Positions 26,248 through 35,228 of a stretch of 64,000 nucleotides of DNA are shown one piece after another. A program made the translations under genes and the position numbers. The first letter of the stretch is position 1, and each line of letters starts with the position of its first letter. The stretch comes from Thermodesulfobacteriota bacterium. Lineage in GTDB: Bacteria; Desulfobacterota; WTBG01; CAIYCZ01; CAIRTM01. The notes below the pieces were generated by a model, which was not told the DNA's origin, searched no databases, and saw only the letters and a program-made list of their open reading frames with translations. Location of the stretch: positions 36,125 through 100,124 of the forward strand of contig JANQFE010000134.1 in NCBI GenBank assembly GCA_028278025.1. The letters are read 5' to 3'.

Positions 26248-26443
26248 AGTTTCTTATTAACATTTTAATTTTCTTTTATTTATTTATTATTTTATGCGAA
26301 CCATACCCAACACGCTTTCAATGCTTGCACAACATATTTAATTGTCAAAGAACGAATGCAATAAAAACCTTTTTTTACAGTGGCAATAGAATTTCCGCGA
26401 ACTTTACGGTTTTATAACGACTGCTTCAGGTTCGCGGAAACAT
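26248..26443 (-). promoter_or_regulatory. CRISPR leader with an inverted repeat
   Basis: This AT-rich stretch lies between cas2 and the first repeat. On the minus strand it holds TTCTTTGACAATTAAATA (near 26353-26336) and, closer to the array, a weak promoter candidate TTGAAA (26321-26316) with CATAAA 18 bases on. An exact 11-bp inverted repeat, TTTCCGCGAAC/GTTCGCGGAAA (26392-26402 and 26430-26440), follows the cas2 stop. It lacks a U-run, so it may be a protein site rather than a terminator. Confidence 0.7.
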
Positions 26444-26734
26444 TTACACAATCAAAGGACCTTCAGGATCAACTGATTCTTTTGCACCTATATGTTCCAC
26501 ACGGCGCCTCCAGTTTGCTCCTAGATAATAAAATCTCAGACTGTCTTTTTTCGGATCAATCTCATCTATCAAACGTTGCCTAAGCACTGTCCATTGGGCC
26601 GGGTCCAAACTGCATTCAAACACAGAAAACTGTACTCTCTGGCCATAATCCTGACATGCCTTTGCAACCCTGCGCAACCTGCGAGCCCCACCCGGCTCTG
26701 TAACTGCTACATCATAGCTTACAAGCACCAGCAC
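26444..26734 (-). CDS. cas2: CRISPR-associated endonuclease Cas2
   Basis: This 96-residue protein has the ferredoxin-like Cas2 fold: first strand MLVLVSYDVAVT with the conserved Asp, then RRVAKACQDYGQRVQFSVFEC and RFYYLG. Cas2 dimers bridge two Cas1 dimers in the spacer-integration complex. It is the last cas gene before the leader and lies 14 bases after cas1. Length and motifs are typical for type I-C. Confidence 0.97.
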   Translation of the reverse strand: MLVLVSYDVAVTEPGGARRLRRVAKACQDYGQRVQFSVFECSLDPAQWTVLRQRLIDEIDPKKDSLRFYYLGANWRRRVEHIGAKESVDPEGPLIV

Positions 26735-26748
26735 AATATCTTCCTCTT

Positions 26749-27780
26749 TTACTTCCAGATAAATGGCGGGTAACCGTCCAGATCACCTCTTAAAAAGCGC
26801 GCCATTAATAATGCCTGGATAAAAAACAACATCCCGGTTGTAGTCTTTTCCTCAATGAACGGATGAAAAATTTCCTGTTGTTTTCTGTTTTGATAAGCAA
26901 TGAGCACCTGTTTTCTTGCTTCATCGTCTATCAGCACTGCTCCCGATTCCGACTTTTTAAAATCTTTGTCCTGCACCTGGCGAAGATTAATAAGCGACAA
27001 TGCCAGACGATCCGCCAAAAACGGCCTGAACTCCTCCATCATGTCAAGTGCAAGACCGGGCCTTCCCGGACGATCTCTGTGAAGATATCCCACAGCAGGA
27101 TCAAGACCTACCGATTCAAGTGCTGATCTTACATCATGCAAAACAAGTGTATAGATAAATGAAAGCAGGCAATTCACACTGTCAAGCGGGGGTCTTCGGC
27201 TGCGTTCTTTAAAAAAGAATGCTTCCTTTTGCGAAACAATCAGATGGTCAAATACACTAAAATACATTCTTGCTGCATCACCTTCATAACCTCTTACTAC
27301 ATTAAGCACATGTTCTGTACGAATAGAGCCTAGTATATTGTTCAGTCGTTTTACAGCAAACCGGACTTTATCAGCATTAATTTTTTCAGTATGGTCCCGA
27401 ATTGCCCTCTGAAGCACAGCACGGCTGTTAAGGACTTTGCCGGTGAGAATAGCCTGTGCTATGCCTGTGGAAAATTTTTCATCATCAGCTTTTCTATACT
27501 GCTCCCGGCGAAGCAGCACATTGCCTGATACAGGCCCCTGCACCCGCGCAAGAAAACGCCCATGCTCCGTCAAAAAGCTGATAGCCACATCATTCTTCGC
27601 GCAAAAGCCCATGAGAAAAGGACTGCATGATATCTGCCCCAGACAGACAATCCCGCCGATAGTATGTATCGGTACCCGAAGGCGGATCTCATTGTCCACC
27701 TTGACCGCAACCGTCTCACCTTCTTTTGCCAGATATGCGCCCTGAGTAGTTACAAAAAGCGTGTTTAGATGCTTTTTCAT
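26749..27780 (-). CDS. cas1: CRISPR-associated integrase Cas1 (type I-C)
   Basis: This 343-residue protein has the Cas1 beta domain (LFVTTQGAYLAKEGETVAVK) and helical catalytic domain with YLHRDRPGRPGLALDMMEEFRP, the region carrying conserved metal ligands. It cuts and joins prespacer DNA at the leader-side repeat together with Cas2. Its start overlaps the cas4 stop by 4 bp, indicating coupled translation. The length is normal and no defect is seen. Confidence 0.97.
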   Translation of the reverse strand: MKKHLNTLFVTTQGAYLAKEGETVAVKVDNEIRLRVPIHTIGGIVCLGQISCSPFLMGFCAKNDVAISFLTEHGRFLARVQGPVSGNVLLRREQYRKADDEKFSTGIAQAILTGKVLNSRAVLQRAIRDHTEKINADKVRFAVKRLNNILGSIRTEHVLNVVRGYEGDAARMYFSVFDHLIVSQKEAFFFKERSRRPPLDSVNCLLSFIYTLVLHDVRSALESVGLDPAVGYLHRDRPGRPGLALDMMEEFRPFLADRLALSLINLRQVQDKDFKKSESGAVLIDDEARKQVLIAYQNRKQQEIFHPFIEEKTTTGMLFFIQALLMARFLRGDLDGYPPFIWK

Positions 27781-28403
27781 TCTCTTTCCATCAAATAGCG
27801 CAGTGCTGATCGTGATTTTGTGATAACTTTAGGCATACATAAGCCGTTCAATGAGCAGCTTTCGCATTTCGATCCGTACTCGGCTTTTGGCGTAAACCCG
27901 GAATCTATAAGCTCATGCACCTGCAAGACTATTTTTTTGGTTTGCATTCTTAAATTTTCATCAAAAGATACATCAAGACGCCTGCGGGTTTTTCCATAAA
28001 AGACTGCACCCCCAGCAATGTGTACAGAGAGCATTTCTTCCAGGCAAAGGGCCTGGGCACACAGCTGCACCAAATCACAGCTGTCCGGTTTTGCCCTGCC
28101 GCGCTTGTACTCAATAGGAAACGGCTGCCAACTCCCATCCGGCTGCCTGTGAAACTCTACAACATCGGCCATTCCTGAAAGCCCGAGTCTTACAGACCGC
28201 AAAGGAACGGCACGTTCAATTCGCATTTTACCCTTTGACGCACTGCCCTCCTCATGTACTTTGTCATGCATTATCCGTCCTTCGGCAGTCAGACGGTTCT
28301 CAGCCCAAATTTGTTCAACGTGAATCAAGGCACACTGCCGGGGGCAAAACACAAAATGCTGCAATGAGGAAAGCTGAATAAAATCATCTTCAGAATAGCT
28401 CAT
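27777..28403 (-). CDS. cas4: CRISPR-associated Cas4 nuclease (type I-C)
   Basis: This 208-residue RecB-like nuclease has cluster ligands C20 and C24 in FCPRQC and the C-terminal trio in CESCSLNGLC. The nuclease core includes GLSGMADVVEF and PIEYKRGRAK (the Asp and Glu-x-Lys of the PD-(D/E)xK fold). Cas4 trims prespacers and selects the PAM side with Cas1-Cas2. Its ATG overlaps the stop of the inserted four-helix-bundle gene by 4 bp and its stop overlaps cas1. Confidence 0.95.
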   Translation of the reverse strand: MSYSEDDFIQLSSLQHFVFCPRQCALIHVEQIWAENRLTAEGRIMHDKVHEEGSASKGKMRIERAVPLRSVRLGLSGMADVVEFHRQPDGSWQPFPIEYKRGRAKPDSCDLVQLCAQALCLEEMLSVHIAGGAVFYGKTRRRLDVSFDENLRMQTKKIVLQVHELIDSGFTPKAEYGSKCESCSLNGLCMPKVITKSRSALRYLMERE

Positions 28404-28978
28404 TGTTTTCTACCTTGGTTGCGTTTTTGTGTTCTCACCCGGTAGAGTCTCTCTGTGAAGCCGCCTTCATTGAGAAAACCTTTTTCTAGAACACGAAGCT
28501 GCTGATCAAGCAGATAGTTTGCCTGGTGAATCAGGCAGATCATGGCGTTGCACGCTATTTCTGGAGGTGCAGTTTCAATATAGGGCTTATAAGTCGTATA
28601 AGACCTATTCTTTGAGTAGCAAAGCTTCCTGACTTCCTTAGCTTTCGGGTGGTCCTTACCCCAAAGCTGCAGACCTTGCTGGCGCAGATAATCCTGAAAA
28701 TCAAGCAGCAGTTCCTCAAGGCTTGCCCGCGCTACCCCGACGAGCTTCAGCTCGGTTTTTTTGGACGTGCCCGAGGCCATGCTGCCTTCGGCAATGTTCT
28801 GCTTGCCGCTGCGGGCCGCCTGCACCATCTGGTCATGCGTGCGCGAGCGGATATTTATGAAGCGGTTGCAAAACGCCACAGTGGCATCATAAACGATTTC
28901 CGCCATCTGGTATGATTGCAACTCCCGATATCCTCCGTGAGGCGGGATGAGGTTGGGGGAGTCTTGGGGGTTAGGCAT
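28400..28978 (-). CDS. Four-helix-bundle (S23-like) protein inside the cas operon
   Basis: This 192-residue protein opens with NLIPPHGGYRELQSYQMAEIVYDA and continues SRTHDQMVQAARSGKQNIAEG and KTELKLVGVARASLEELLLDFQDYLRQ, the pattern of S23/four-helix-bundle proteins with the suffix domain. Homologues are encoded in 23S rRNA intervening sequences or as isolated genes, with unclear function. Here it sits between cas7 (21 bases) and cas4 (4-bp overlap), so it is translated with the cas genes. It is not a standard type I-C component. A role in the CRISPR system is possible, and a passenger origin equally so. Confidence 0.85.
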   Translation of the reverse strand: MPNPQDSPNLIPPHGGYRELQSYQMAEIVYDATVAFCNRFINIRSRTHDQMVQAARSGKQNIAEGSMASGTSKKTELKLVGVARASLEELLLDFQDYLRQQGLQLWGKDHPKAKEVRKLCYSKNRSYTTYKPYIETAPPEIACNAMICLIHQANYLLDQQLRVLEKGFLNEGGFTERLYRVRTQKRNQGRKQ

Positions 28979-28999
28979 TTATGCGTTCCTCAGTTTTAA

Positions 29000-29899
29000 C
29001 TAAAATCCTTCTATTATTTCAGGCTTCAAACCTTCAAGATTAACTGTCTCAATAATATAATCATCCACACATTTTGGTTCTTTTTTATCAGGTTTGGACT
29101 GAACCTTAAGCGTTCTGTGAACTTTAGCGGATGGATACTGCCCGTTTAAACAATTATGTTCCCACCAAAAAACTTTAACAACTTCCATGCTTCCTTCGGG
29201 ACGCGCAGAAGATGAGTCATTCTCGAAAAGTTTTTTTAAAACTTCTTTAATCGCCTTTGCATCCTTATCGCTGAATCCCGTTATTGAAGCAAGTTGAGGG
29301 TTCATGCTGCCATAAAAAACATATAGGCCATGATCCACACGGTGCTTCATACCCATTGTGTCAGAACCCCGCTTGCTCCCATCGCCTTCACCACTTACGC
29401 TTTTGGTTATCTGAAGGCTTGTTACTTTGTCGCTCACTGGAACAACGCTAAAGGCTGGATGAACAGAAACAGGTCCCCGAATACCTACAGAAACACCCTT
29501 ATCGCTAGTTTCGTTATCACTCTCCTTTTTTTTGCTCTTCTTTTTGCCCTCACCCTTAAAGGCAAAGACCTGCCCGAAAGCTCTGACATCAATCCACTTC
29601 TTGCAGGCTTCATGTCGTAATTTCTTTTCATCTTTTACAGCACTACCAAGTACTTTCTCCGCTCTTTCTCTCAGACTTTTATACTCATCTTTTTTGTTGT
29701 CATCAGACTGAACAAAAATATCATGTCCGTCATCCATTAAACGATTCCTTATTTTTCGCTTTATACACACATCAGACATTTCACCTGTACCGTCGTAATT
29801 GACACGAGGCCGATTACCATACAGCGGATCTCCATTTGGATTGGCATTTTGCACGTTTAATATAACTGCAAAATCAATTTTATTTGATAAATTTCCCAT
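29000..29899 (-). CDS. cas7: Cascade backbone subunit Cas7 (Csd2, type I-C)
   Basis: This 299-residue protein starts with the RRM-like strand FAVILNVQNANPNGDP, followed by NRPRVNYDGTGEMSDVCIKRKIRN, a hallmark of Csd2. The mid part includes DVRAFGQVFAF and GIRGPVSVHPAFSV. Several copies coat the crRNA spacer in the surveillance complex. A Lys/Ser/Glu-rich loop at about 113-133 (KGEGKKKSKKKESDNETSDK) is an unusual low-complexity insert. It lies 30 bases after cas8c. Confidence 0.95.
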   Translation of the reverse strand: MGNLSNKIDFAVILNVQNANPNGDPLYGNRPRVNYDGTGEMSDVCIKRKIRNRLMDDGHDIFVQSDDNKKDEYKSLRERAEKVLGSAVKDEKKLRHEACKKWIDVRAFGQVFAFKGEGKKKSKKKESDNETSDKGVSVGIRGPVSVHPAFSVVPVSDKVTSLQITKSVSGEGDGSKRGSDTMGMKHRVDHGLYVFYGSMNPQLASITGFSDKDAKAIKEVLKKLFENDSSSARPEGSMEVVKVFWWEHNCLNGQYPSAKVHRTLKVQSKPDKKEPKCVDDYIIETVNLEGLKPEIIEGF

Positions 29900-29929
29900 A
29901 TAACACCTCCATAGAATAAAAGTATTTAA

Positions 29930-30325
29930 TTATTTTTCCTGTTCTTCTATTTGTTCATCTTCTTCGGTTTCGTCGTCTTTTGTAAACATCGCTTTTCTTT
30001 GACAATGATAACCTAGCAAAAATTCACCACTTAAAGGCTTATCACTTATAAAATCATCCGATTTTAAAGACCACATGACTTCATCTATAACTTTGAGATA
30101 TTTGACCGCCCTTCCTCCCAAACGCGCCCTATGCGGTGCCAATGAAAGCTCGATAGTTTTCCAAGTACTAAAAGGGTGATCAGCAAATCGTTGCATCAGT
30201 CTGGCTGCATTTGTTTCACGTTTTTCTCTGGACTCTTTTAATGCCCACCCTTCAAGGCCCTCTGCTAATGCAAGTAACCGGCCATAAAGGTAGTCTCTTG
30301 TTCGACGATCTCCTTCCAGTGCCAT
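29930..30325 (-). CDS. cas11c: Cas11c small subunit, internal start within cas8c
   Basis: An ATG at 30325 in the cas8c frame is preceded by AAAGGAG with 7 bases of spacing, a near-perfect ribosome site inside a coding region. It would give a 131-residue helical protein starting MALEGDRRTRDYLYGR and identical to the Cas8c C-terminus. Established knowledge: type I-C systems such as that of Desulfovibrio make Cas11c by internal initiation in cas8c. The location and size fit this well; expression is inferred. Confidence 0.7.
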   Translation of the reverse strand: MALEGDRRTRDYLYGRLLALAEGLEGWALKESREKRETNAARLMQRFADHPFSTWKTIELSLAPHRARLGGRAVKYLKVIDEVMWSLKSDDFISDKPLSGEFLLGYHCQRKAMFTKDDETEEDEQIEEQEK

Positions 30326-31843
30326 GTTGTAACTCCTTTCTGCATAATATTTTTTATATATCGCACAGGTTATACCCAGCGATTTTTCCCACTCCCACGG
30401 CTCCATGCTTATCCGGTTGTAAGCATGCCTGACGGCAGATTTAACAATATCTCTTGGCAAATGCAAGCCATCAACTATGCATGGTAATATTCGTTCAACT
30501 GTTGCTTTTCGTAATTTATCGTCAATCCGCCGCCCATATACAGCCCAGGCTATGTCTCCCGGTGATGGTGCTCCGACAAAACGAATTGGGCTTTTCGTTT
30601 CTTTATCTTTTCCATAATCCTGCCACCACGCACAAGACTCATGCCAGCCTTGAACTCTTGCTAAAAATTCAGAGCCGGTCAGTTCACGGTAGAAGGTAAC
30701 TGCCATGCGTCCCGTAGTAGCTGAATCAATGCCCATCACAACAACTCCATCAGTTGATCCAAGCTTTACGCTATAACCCGCTATTAGCTTTTTTAGATTA
30801 GTTGCAAGACTCTGAGCGGTGCTGTTGGCAGATGTTAGCTCAATTCGCATTTCATCTTCAGCAAAAAGGCCAAGGGTGTCTTGCATTGGATCAGGTATCT
30901 TTTTACCAGATACCGCCCATGCAACAATCGCCTGATCTCCCCTTTTATATCCCTGCCGAGCAATTAACCAGCGTAGTGCATTATGTGCTTTTTGTGTAAC
31001 CTCATACCCTACACAACAAGCTTCGTCTGCATTTGAAAAACGACCTCTAAAAGTGAAATTGGTCATATCGTTCGAAGAGATTAATTTGGCCTTATCACCA
31101 TCGTTTCTAATCTTGGCAGGGTGCTGTTCTGTAACAACTTTTTTCTCCCCTGTTACATAACAAAGGTCTGTTCTCGTTTTTTTGCTTAAGTAATATTTTA
31201 TCCATCTGTCCTGTATGCTCCTGTCAGTCCAAACATGTTCTTGAGGGTCTCCCGGTATTTGCACAATCCAGCGCACAAAAGCGTCAGCTTGCCAATTTTC
31301 TATTTCACCTTTTTTGTTTATTTTCCCTGGTAGTATCCCAAATATTTCTGGTGATTTAATATCTTTGTCAGTCCATTGTTTAATTAATTTACCATCATCC
31401 CCTGTATGAAGTATTTTTGCTGCAACCAATTTTTCAATAACATGTTTTTTTTGAATAAATTTATAAACAGCTTCGACTTTTGGATGCCTATCTAAAATAA
31501 CCCACTCAGATAGTTTTTTTTTATACGAATTATAATATGGCTCTTTATTACCACCATAAGCCTTGTAATCAGCTGCAACATATTGCAACTTATCACATAA
31601 AGGATGCGCCGCTTCACCGCTTGTACGTCCCCCCGAACTTTCCGTACAGGGGATAATAGTACGTGCACCACTTTTCGAAACTACTGAAGCACCTTTGAAG
31701 TTGCCGTCACTATCAACCGTTATTTCAATATGTGCCTTTTGTGTAGTATGACAGAGTGGAAGCAAGGGGATATTCTCATTTTGATTACCAATATTTGACT
31801 TACAACTATTATATGTTTCATACAGTTTTTCTATCCAACTCAT
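29930..31843 (-). CDS. cas8c: Cascade large subunit Cas8c (Csd1)
   Basis: This 637-residue protein of normal Csd1 length begins MSWIEKLYETYNSCKSNIGN and contains the family segments VRWIVQIPGDPQEHVW, DLCYVTGEKKVVTEQHPAKI, NFTFRGRFSNADEACCVGYEV and DSATTGRMAVTFYRELTG. Cas8c recognises the PAM and recruits Cas3. The C-terminal helical bundle is also made as a separate Cas11c. The N-terminal coding end overlaps cas5 by 26 bp. Confidence 0.95.
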   Translation of the reverse strand: MSWIEKLYETYNSCKSNIGNQNENIPLLPLCHTTQKAHIEITVDSDGNFKGASVVSKSGARTIIPCTESSGGRTSGEAAHPLCDKLQYVAADYKAYGGNKEPYYNSYKKKLSEWVILDRHPKVEAVYKFIQKKHVIEKLVAAKILHTGDDGKLIKQWTDKDIKSPEIFGILPGKINKKGEIENWQADAFVRWIVQIPGDPQEHVWTDRSIQDRWIKYYLSKKTRTDLCYVTGEKKVVTEQHPAKIRNDGDKAKLISSNDMTNFTFRGRFSNADEACCVGYEVTQKAHNALRWLIARQGYKRGDQAIVAWAVSGKKIPDPMQDTLGLFAEDEMRIELTSANSTAQSLATNLKKLIAGYSVKLGSTDGVVVMGIDSATTGRMAVTFYRELTGSEFLARVQGWHESCAWWQDYGKDKETKSPIRFVGAPSPGDIAWAVYGRRIDDKLRKATVERILPCIVDGLHLPRDIVKSAVRHAYNRISMEPWEWEKSLGITCAIYKKYYAERSYNMALEGDRRTRDYLYGRLLALAEGLEGWALKESREKRETNAARLMQRFADHPFSTWKTIELSLAPHRARLGGRAVKYLKVIDEVMWSLKSDDFISDKPLSGEFLLGYHCQRKAMFTKDDETEEDEQIEEQEK

Positions 31844-32561
31844 TATTTACACCCTCCTCTATCATAATTTCTTTAAAGCATGACTCCTCTAAACCAATGG
31901 ATTCCGGAGGCTGCGGCTGCAGTTTCTTGACAAATTTTCGGACGGTACATTCCTCAGGCCTGATAAAATTAACAATACCATCTCTTATGGTAGCATGCCA
32001 AAAACGTGAATGAAGCTCGTTGTTCCCTGATTCATCAGGATAATCAAATCCATGAAACATAAAACCATAACCAACCTCCCCACTTTGGTCAAAATATCCC
32101 GTGCCATCGCCGAATCTGCAGGGTTCGACATACCCCTGGCATTCCCTGGCCCCTAGGAAAATATCCCGACGGCCGCCTCGTTCTATCATCCTTTTTGCAA
32201 CAATCCAGTGCTTGTTATCATTTCTATCCTGCTCCATGTCGGTTCTGTTAAGATTCCATTCAAAATGTGCCTGCACCTGATACTCAACATCCTTTAGATA
32301 TGTATAAATAGACAACTCGTTACTGCCACCCCCATATTTGATCGGTTTGATGCCTTTGGTCTGTGTGCGAATGGGCTTTATTATGCGCACCTTGTCAATT
32401 ATCCACATAATAGTAGGCTTCCAGTAAACAGAGCTCAGAATTCCCTTAAGCGCCTCATAAGTGGGTATGTGGTACGAACACTTTTCTCCACCAATTTTTG
32501 TAAGCGGATCAGTAAAAAGTGCATACCGCCCATGAACTTTAAATTCGACTTTGTTTTTCAT
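31818..32561 (-). CDS. cas5c: Cas5c, crRNA-processing subunit
   Basis: This 247-residue protein opens with the Cas5 strand VEFKVHGRYALFTDPLTK and carries YEALKGILSSVYWKPTI, SIYTYLKDVEYQVQAHFEWN and REC-QGYVEPCRFGDG. In type I-C there is no Cas6; Cas5c cuts the repeat RNA and caps the 5' handle. No cas6 was found in this locus, consistent with that. The C-terminal 30 residues are acidic and overlap cas8c. The gene follows cas3 by 12 bases. Confidence 0.95.
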   Translation of the reverse strand: MKNKVEFKVHGRYALFTDPLTKIGGEKCSYHIPTYEALKGILSSVYWKPTIMWIIDKVRIIKPIRTQTKGIKPIKYGGGSNELSIYTYLKDVEYQVQAHFEWNLNRTDMEQDRNDNKHWIVAKRMIERGGRRDIFLGARECQGYVEPCRFGDGTGYFDQSGEVGYGFMFHGFDYPDESGNNELHSRFWHATIRDGIVNFIRPEECTVRKFVKKLQPQPPESIGLEESCFKEIMIEEGVNNELDRKTV

Positions 32562-32573
32562 GGTACTCTCCCT

Positions 32574-35012
32574 TTATATTTCCAAAAATGACATTTTGTT
32601 GACCGGCTTTAGACTCAGCCCAAAATCCGGACTATAATATCTCTCATCAAGGTAATATATCCCTGATCCCTCTTGAACTTCTTTTATTGCATGTTCTTCT
32701 TCATCCAGTTTTTTCCATTCATGCGGAAATAAATTTACGGAATAGCGTTGTGCTTTCCTGATTAGTCCATATTGATTTTCAATAGCACAAACGGAGCATA
32801 AATCTGCAATGATTGTCTTACCCTTGTTGTAGGGAACGATGACACCACGCGTTGGTGAATCAATAGTCTGAAACGCTTTTGCTGCTGTCATAAAGGATTG
32901 TTTAAAATATATTGGTGGAGATGTATGATTTATTCTTTCATAATCGTTTATTACTGTTGAGTTTGCTGACAGAAGCGAAAGCAGATTATCATCATGCCCA
33001 ACCTCAACAGAATACAGCATCTCATGGGCTCTCTGATAGAAATAATACTTAAAATATCTGGCGACAGCTTTTGGACTGAGAATGTTATTGTCAAACACAT
33101 CTGAATTGTCTTTGTATTCATCCAGTATTCGTTCAGCCTTTTCTCTGCCAATTTTTATATCCTTCAATTTATCCAGATTTTCAAAATCAGGATTTATAAT
33201 AAAAACACTACCCGTATGCCTATATCCATGACGATTACATCGACCGGCAGCCTGCGCTATCGAATCAAGCCCAGCCACAGAACGAATCACCGAGCCAAAA
33301 TCAACGTCCACCCCAGCCTCAATAAGCTGTGTACTTATACAGATAACTGGAATGAGATTATTAGGATCAAGACAAACTCGTATTCTTTCTAAAATCTGTA
33401 TCCTATGTATCGGACACATATTGGTGCTTAAATGATAGATTTCAGCCTGTGTTTTTGAGCGGCAACGCTCATAAAGCTCTTTTGCTGCATTTCTGGTATT
33501 TACGATGGCCAAAACACTCCTGCCGTCCTCCATTTCTCTCATGATCAATTCTGTTGTCTCATCAGAAGACCAACCACCAACTTTTCTCTTATCCGTGACA
33601 ATTACACGATTGAGATCAGAGAATAACTGATCAACATCAGGTGTAATTTCATGATTTGATGAGAGTTTCAACGCTCCTTTTTCTTTCTTGACTGTATCAA
33701 GAAGGGGCTGAGTTGCTGTACAGAGTACTACGGTTGCTCCACAGTTTTTGACCAAAAAATTTATTGCATTATTAAACATGTGCACACATCGCACCGGAAT
33801 TGTTTGAACTTCGTCAAAAATTATGACTGACTTGGCAAGCTGGTGCATTCTGCGGACACTGCGCGTTCCGGCCCCGAATAAAGTCTCAAGAATTTGAACG
33901 CTTGTAGTAAAAACGATTGGCGCATCCCAGTCCTGTGCAAGAATTTTTTGCTGCCAAGTTTCTTCTTCAGGTGTCAGGTTTGAATGATGCTCAAGCACAA
34001 TACGATTAAGATAAGTGCCATCGACATCACGATCCTCCATAAACTTTCGTACCTCCTCTGCATTTTGATCAATGATGGAAGTGTATGGAATTACATAAAT
34101 TATTCTGTCCATGGAATATTTTTTTGCGTGGTGAAGCGCAAAACGCAAGCTGGCAAGTGTTTTACCGCCACCTGTCGGAACAGTCAGAAAATAAATTCCT
34201 TTAGGTTCACCAGCATGTCTTAGGCAATGATCAGAAATCTCAGCCCGGAGCATATCGACATTGTTATGTTTTTGAAAAGCTTCCAGTTTCTTTTCAAGTC
34301 GGCCAATGAGATCATCCCAGGAGCGGTACCGCCCGTTGCTGCGAAGCTTTGCAAGCTGTGGTTTTTCAGAATCGGCAGTGTCCAGACGGTCTGCATCGAT
34401 AAGACAGCTAAAAAGAATACGAATAAGCATGCCCTGTTTAAAATGTGTGGTGATTGGTGAATTTTCATCCTTATCATGTACTTCCTTTAAGTTCTTGATT
34501 AGTGTTTCTATTATTGCCGGGGAGGAAAACAAATCTTCAACTCGTTTTAGAACTGACCTATCAGCTCTTAAAATTGCCTCGTCATAATGTGTTTTATTCT
34601 TGGCCTTATTCATTCGTGCTGTAAAAACATCTTTGCTGTCAGGAGAAAGACAATCAATAAGCCCGGAATGGTGGGAAGCAATACACATCGAAAGAATCTG
34701 TGCTGCCAGCTTTGACTCATTGCCTTTATCGGATAATCTATTGAAAACATATTTGGCTCCAGCGGTTGAGTGATCTATTTTCCCCTTCACCCCCTTAGCA
34801 TTAATATAATCATCCTCGTCCAGATTTAGAATTCCAACAGCTGATTGCAGATAGTTTTGAAAATCTTCAGAATATTTTCCGATGTCATGCAGCAGTCCAA
34901 CAAGCTCACCATGTTTTTGAAGTCCGATCTTTGAGGCAAAGTTACCGGATTTTTCAGCAACACCTGCCAGGTGCTCTTCAAGACTTTGATTTTCATGAGC
35001 CAGATACTTCAT
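32574..35012 (-). CDS. cas3: Cas3 HD nuclease-helicase (type I-C)
   Basis: This 812-residue protein has an N-terminal HD nuclease (H42-D43 in LLHDIGKYSED, HSTAGAKYVF, ASHHSGL) and then SF2 helicase motifs: VPTGGGKTLASLRFAL, IIFDEVQTIP, LCTATQPLL, STQLIEAGVDVDF and QAAGRCNRHG. It unwinds and degrades target DNA after recruitment by Cascade. Its N-terminus (MKYLAHENQSLEEHLAGVAE) is shorter and differs from the 37-codon cas3-like fragment just upstream. It heads the cas operon and appears intact. Confidence 0.96.
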   Translation of the reverse strand: MKYLAHENQSLEEHLAGVAEKSGNFASKIGLQKHGELVGLLHDIGKYSEDFQNYLQSAVGILNLDEDDYINAKGVKGKIDHSTAGAKYVFNRLSDKGNESKLAAQILSMCIASHHSGLIDCLSPDSKDVFTARMNKAKNKTHYDEAILRADRSVLKRVEDLFSSPAIIETLIKNLKEVHDKDENSPITTHFKQGMLIRILFSCLIDADRLDTADSEKPQLAKLRSNGRYRSWDDLIGRLEKKLEAFQKHNNVDMLRAEISDHCLRHAGEPKGIYFLTVPTGGGKTLASLRFALHHAKKYSMDRIIYVIPYTSIIDQNAEEVRKFMEDRDVDGTYLNRIVLEHHSNLTPEEETWQQKILAQDWDAPIVFTTSVQILETLFGAGTRSVRRMHQLAKSVIIFDEVQTIPVRCVHMFNNAINFLVKNCGATVVLCTATQPLLDTVKKEKGALKLSSNHEITPDVDQLFSDLNRVIVTDKRKVGGWSSDETTELIMREMEDGRSVLAIVNTRNAAKELYERCRSKTQAEIYHLSTNMCPIHRIQILERIRVCLDPNNLIPVICISTQLIEAGVDVDFGSVIRSVAGLDSIAQAAGRCNRHGYRHTGSVFIINPDFENLDKLKDIKIGREKAERILDEYKDNSDVFDNNILSPKAVARYFKYYFYQRAHEMLYSVEVGHDDNLLSLLSANSTVINDYERINHTSPPIYFKQSFMTAAKAFQTIDSPTRGVIVPYNKGKTIIADLCSVCAIENQYGLIRKAQRYSVNLFPHEWKKLDEEEHAIKEVQEGSGIYYLDERYYSPDFGLSLKPVNKMSFLEI

Positions 35013-35022
35013 TTAGGTCCCT

Positions 35023-35136
35023 TTAGAAACTCTTTTGTCTTGCCATCCCCACTACATTCTTCAAATGCTCTTCCAGCCCCTGCCATTTCTCCGGCGGTTC
35101 TCCCTCCAGACTGTGTGCATAAAATTTTTCAGTCAT
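35023..35136 (-). pseudogene. Leftover 5' end of a second cas3 gene
   Basis: A 37-codon frame (ATG at 35136, TAA at 35025-35023) encodes FYAHSLEGEPPEKWQGLEEH and LKNVVGMARQ, which is how many type I-C Cas3 proteins begin. The stop comes 10 bases before the start of the intact cas3. A GGGGAG site precedes it. It looks like the stump of an older or different cas3 whose body was replaced, or a duplicated start; a short leader peptide is another reading. Confidence 0.65.
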
Positions 35137-35228
35137 AAAAAAATTATCTCCCCAGCAAACCTACCCCTGCAGATACAGAACGGGCACCTGTGGTAATCCG
35201 CTAGTCATTATTGACAAATTGTACAAAA

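Noticed and set aside
26392..26440. Reading the leader inverted repeat as a standard terminator
   Set aside because: The loop is 27 bases and no U-run follows on either strand.
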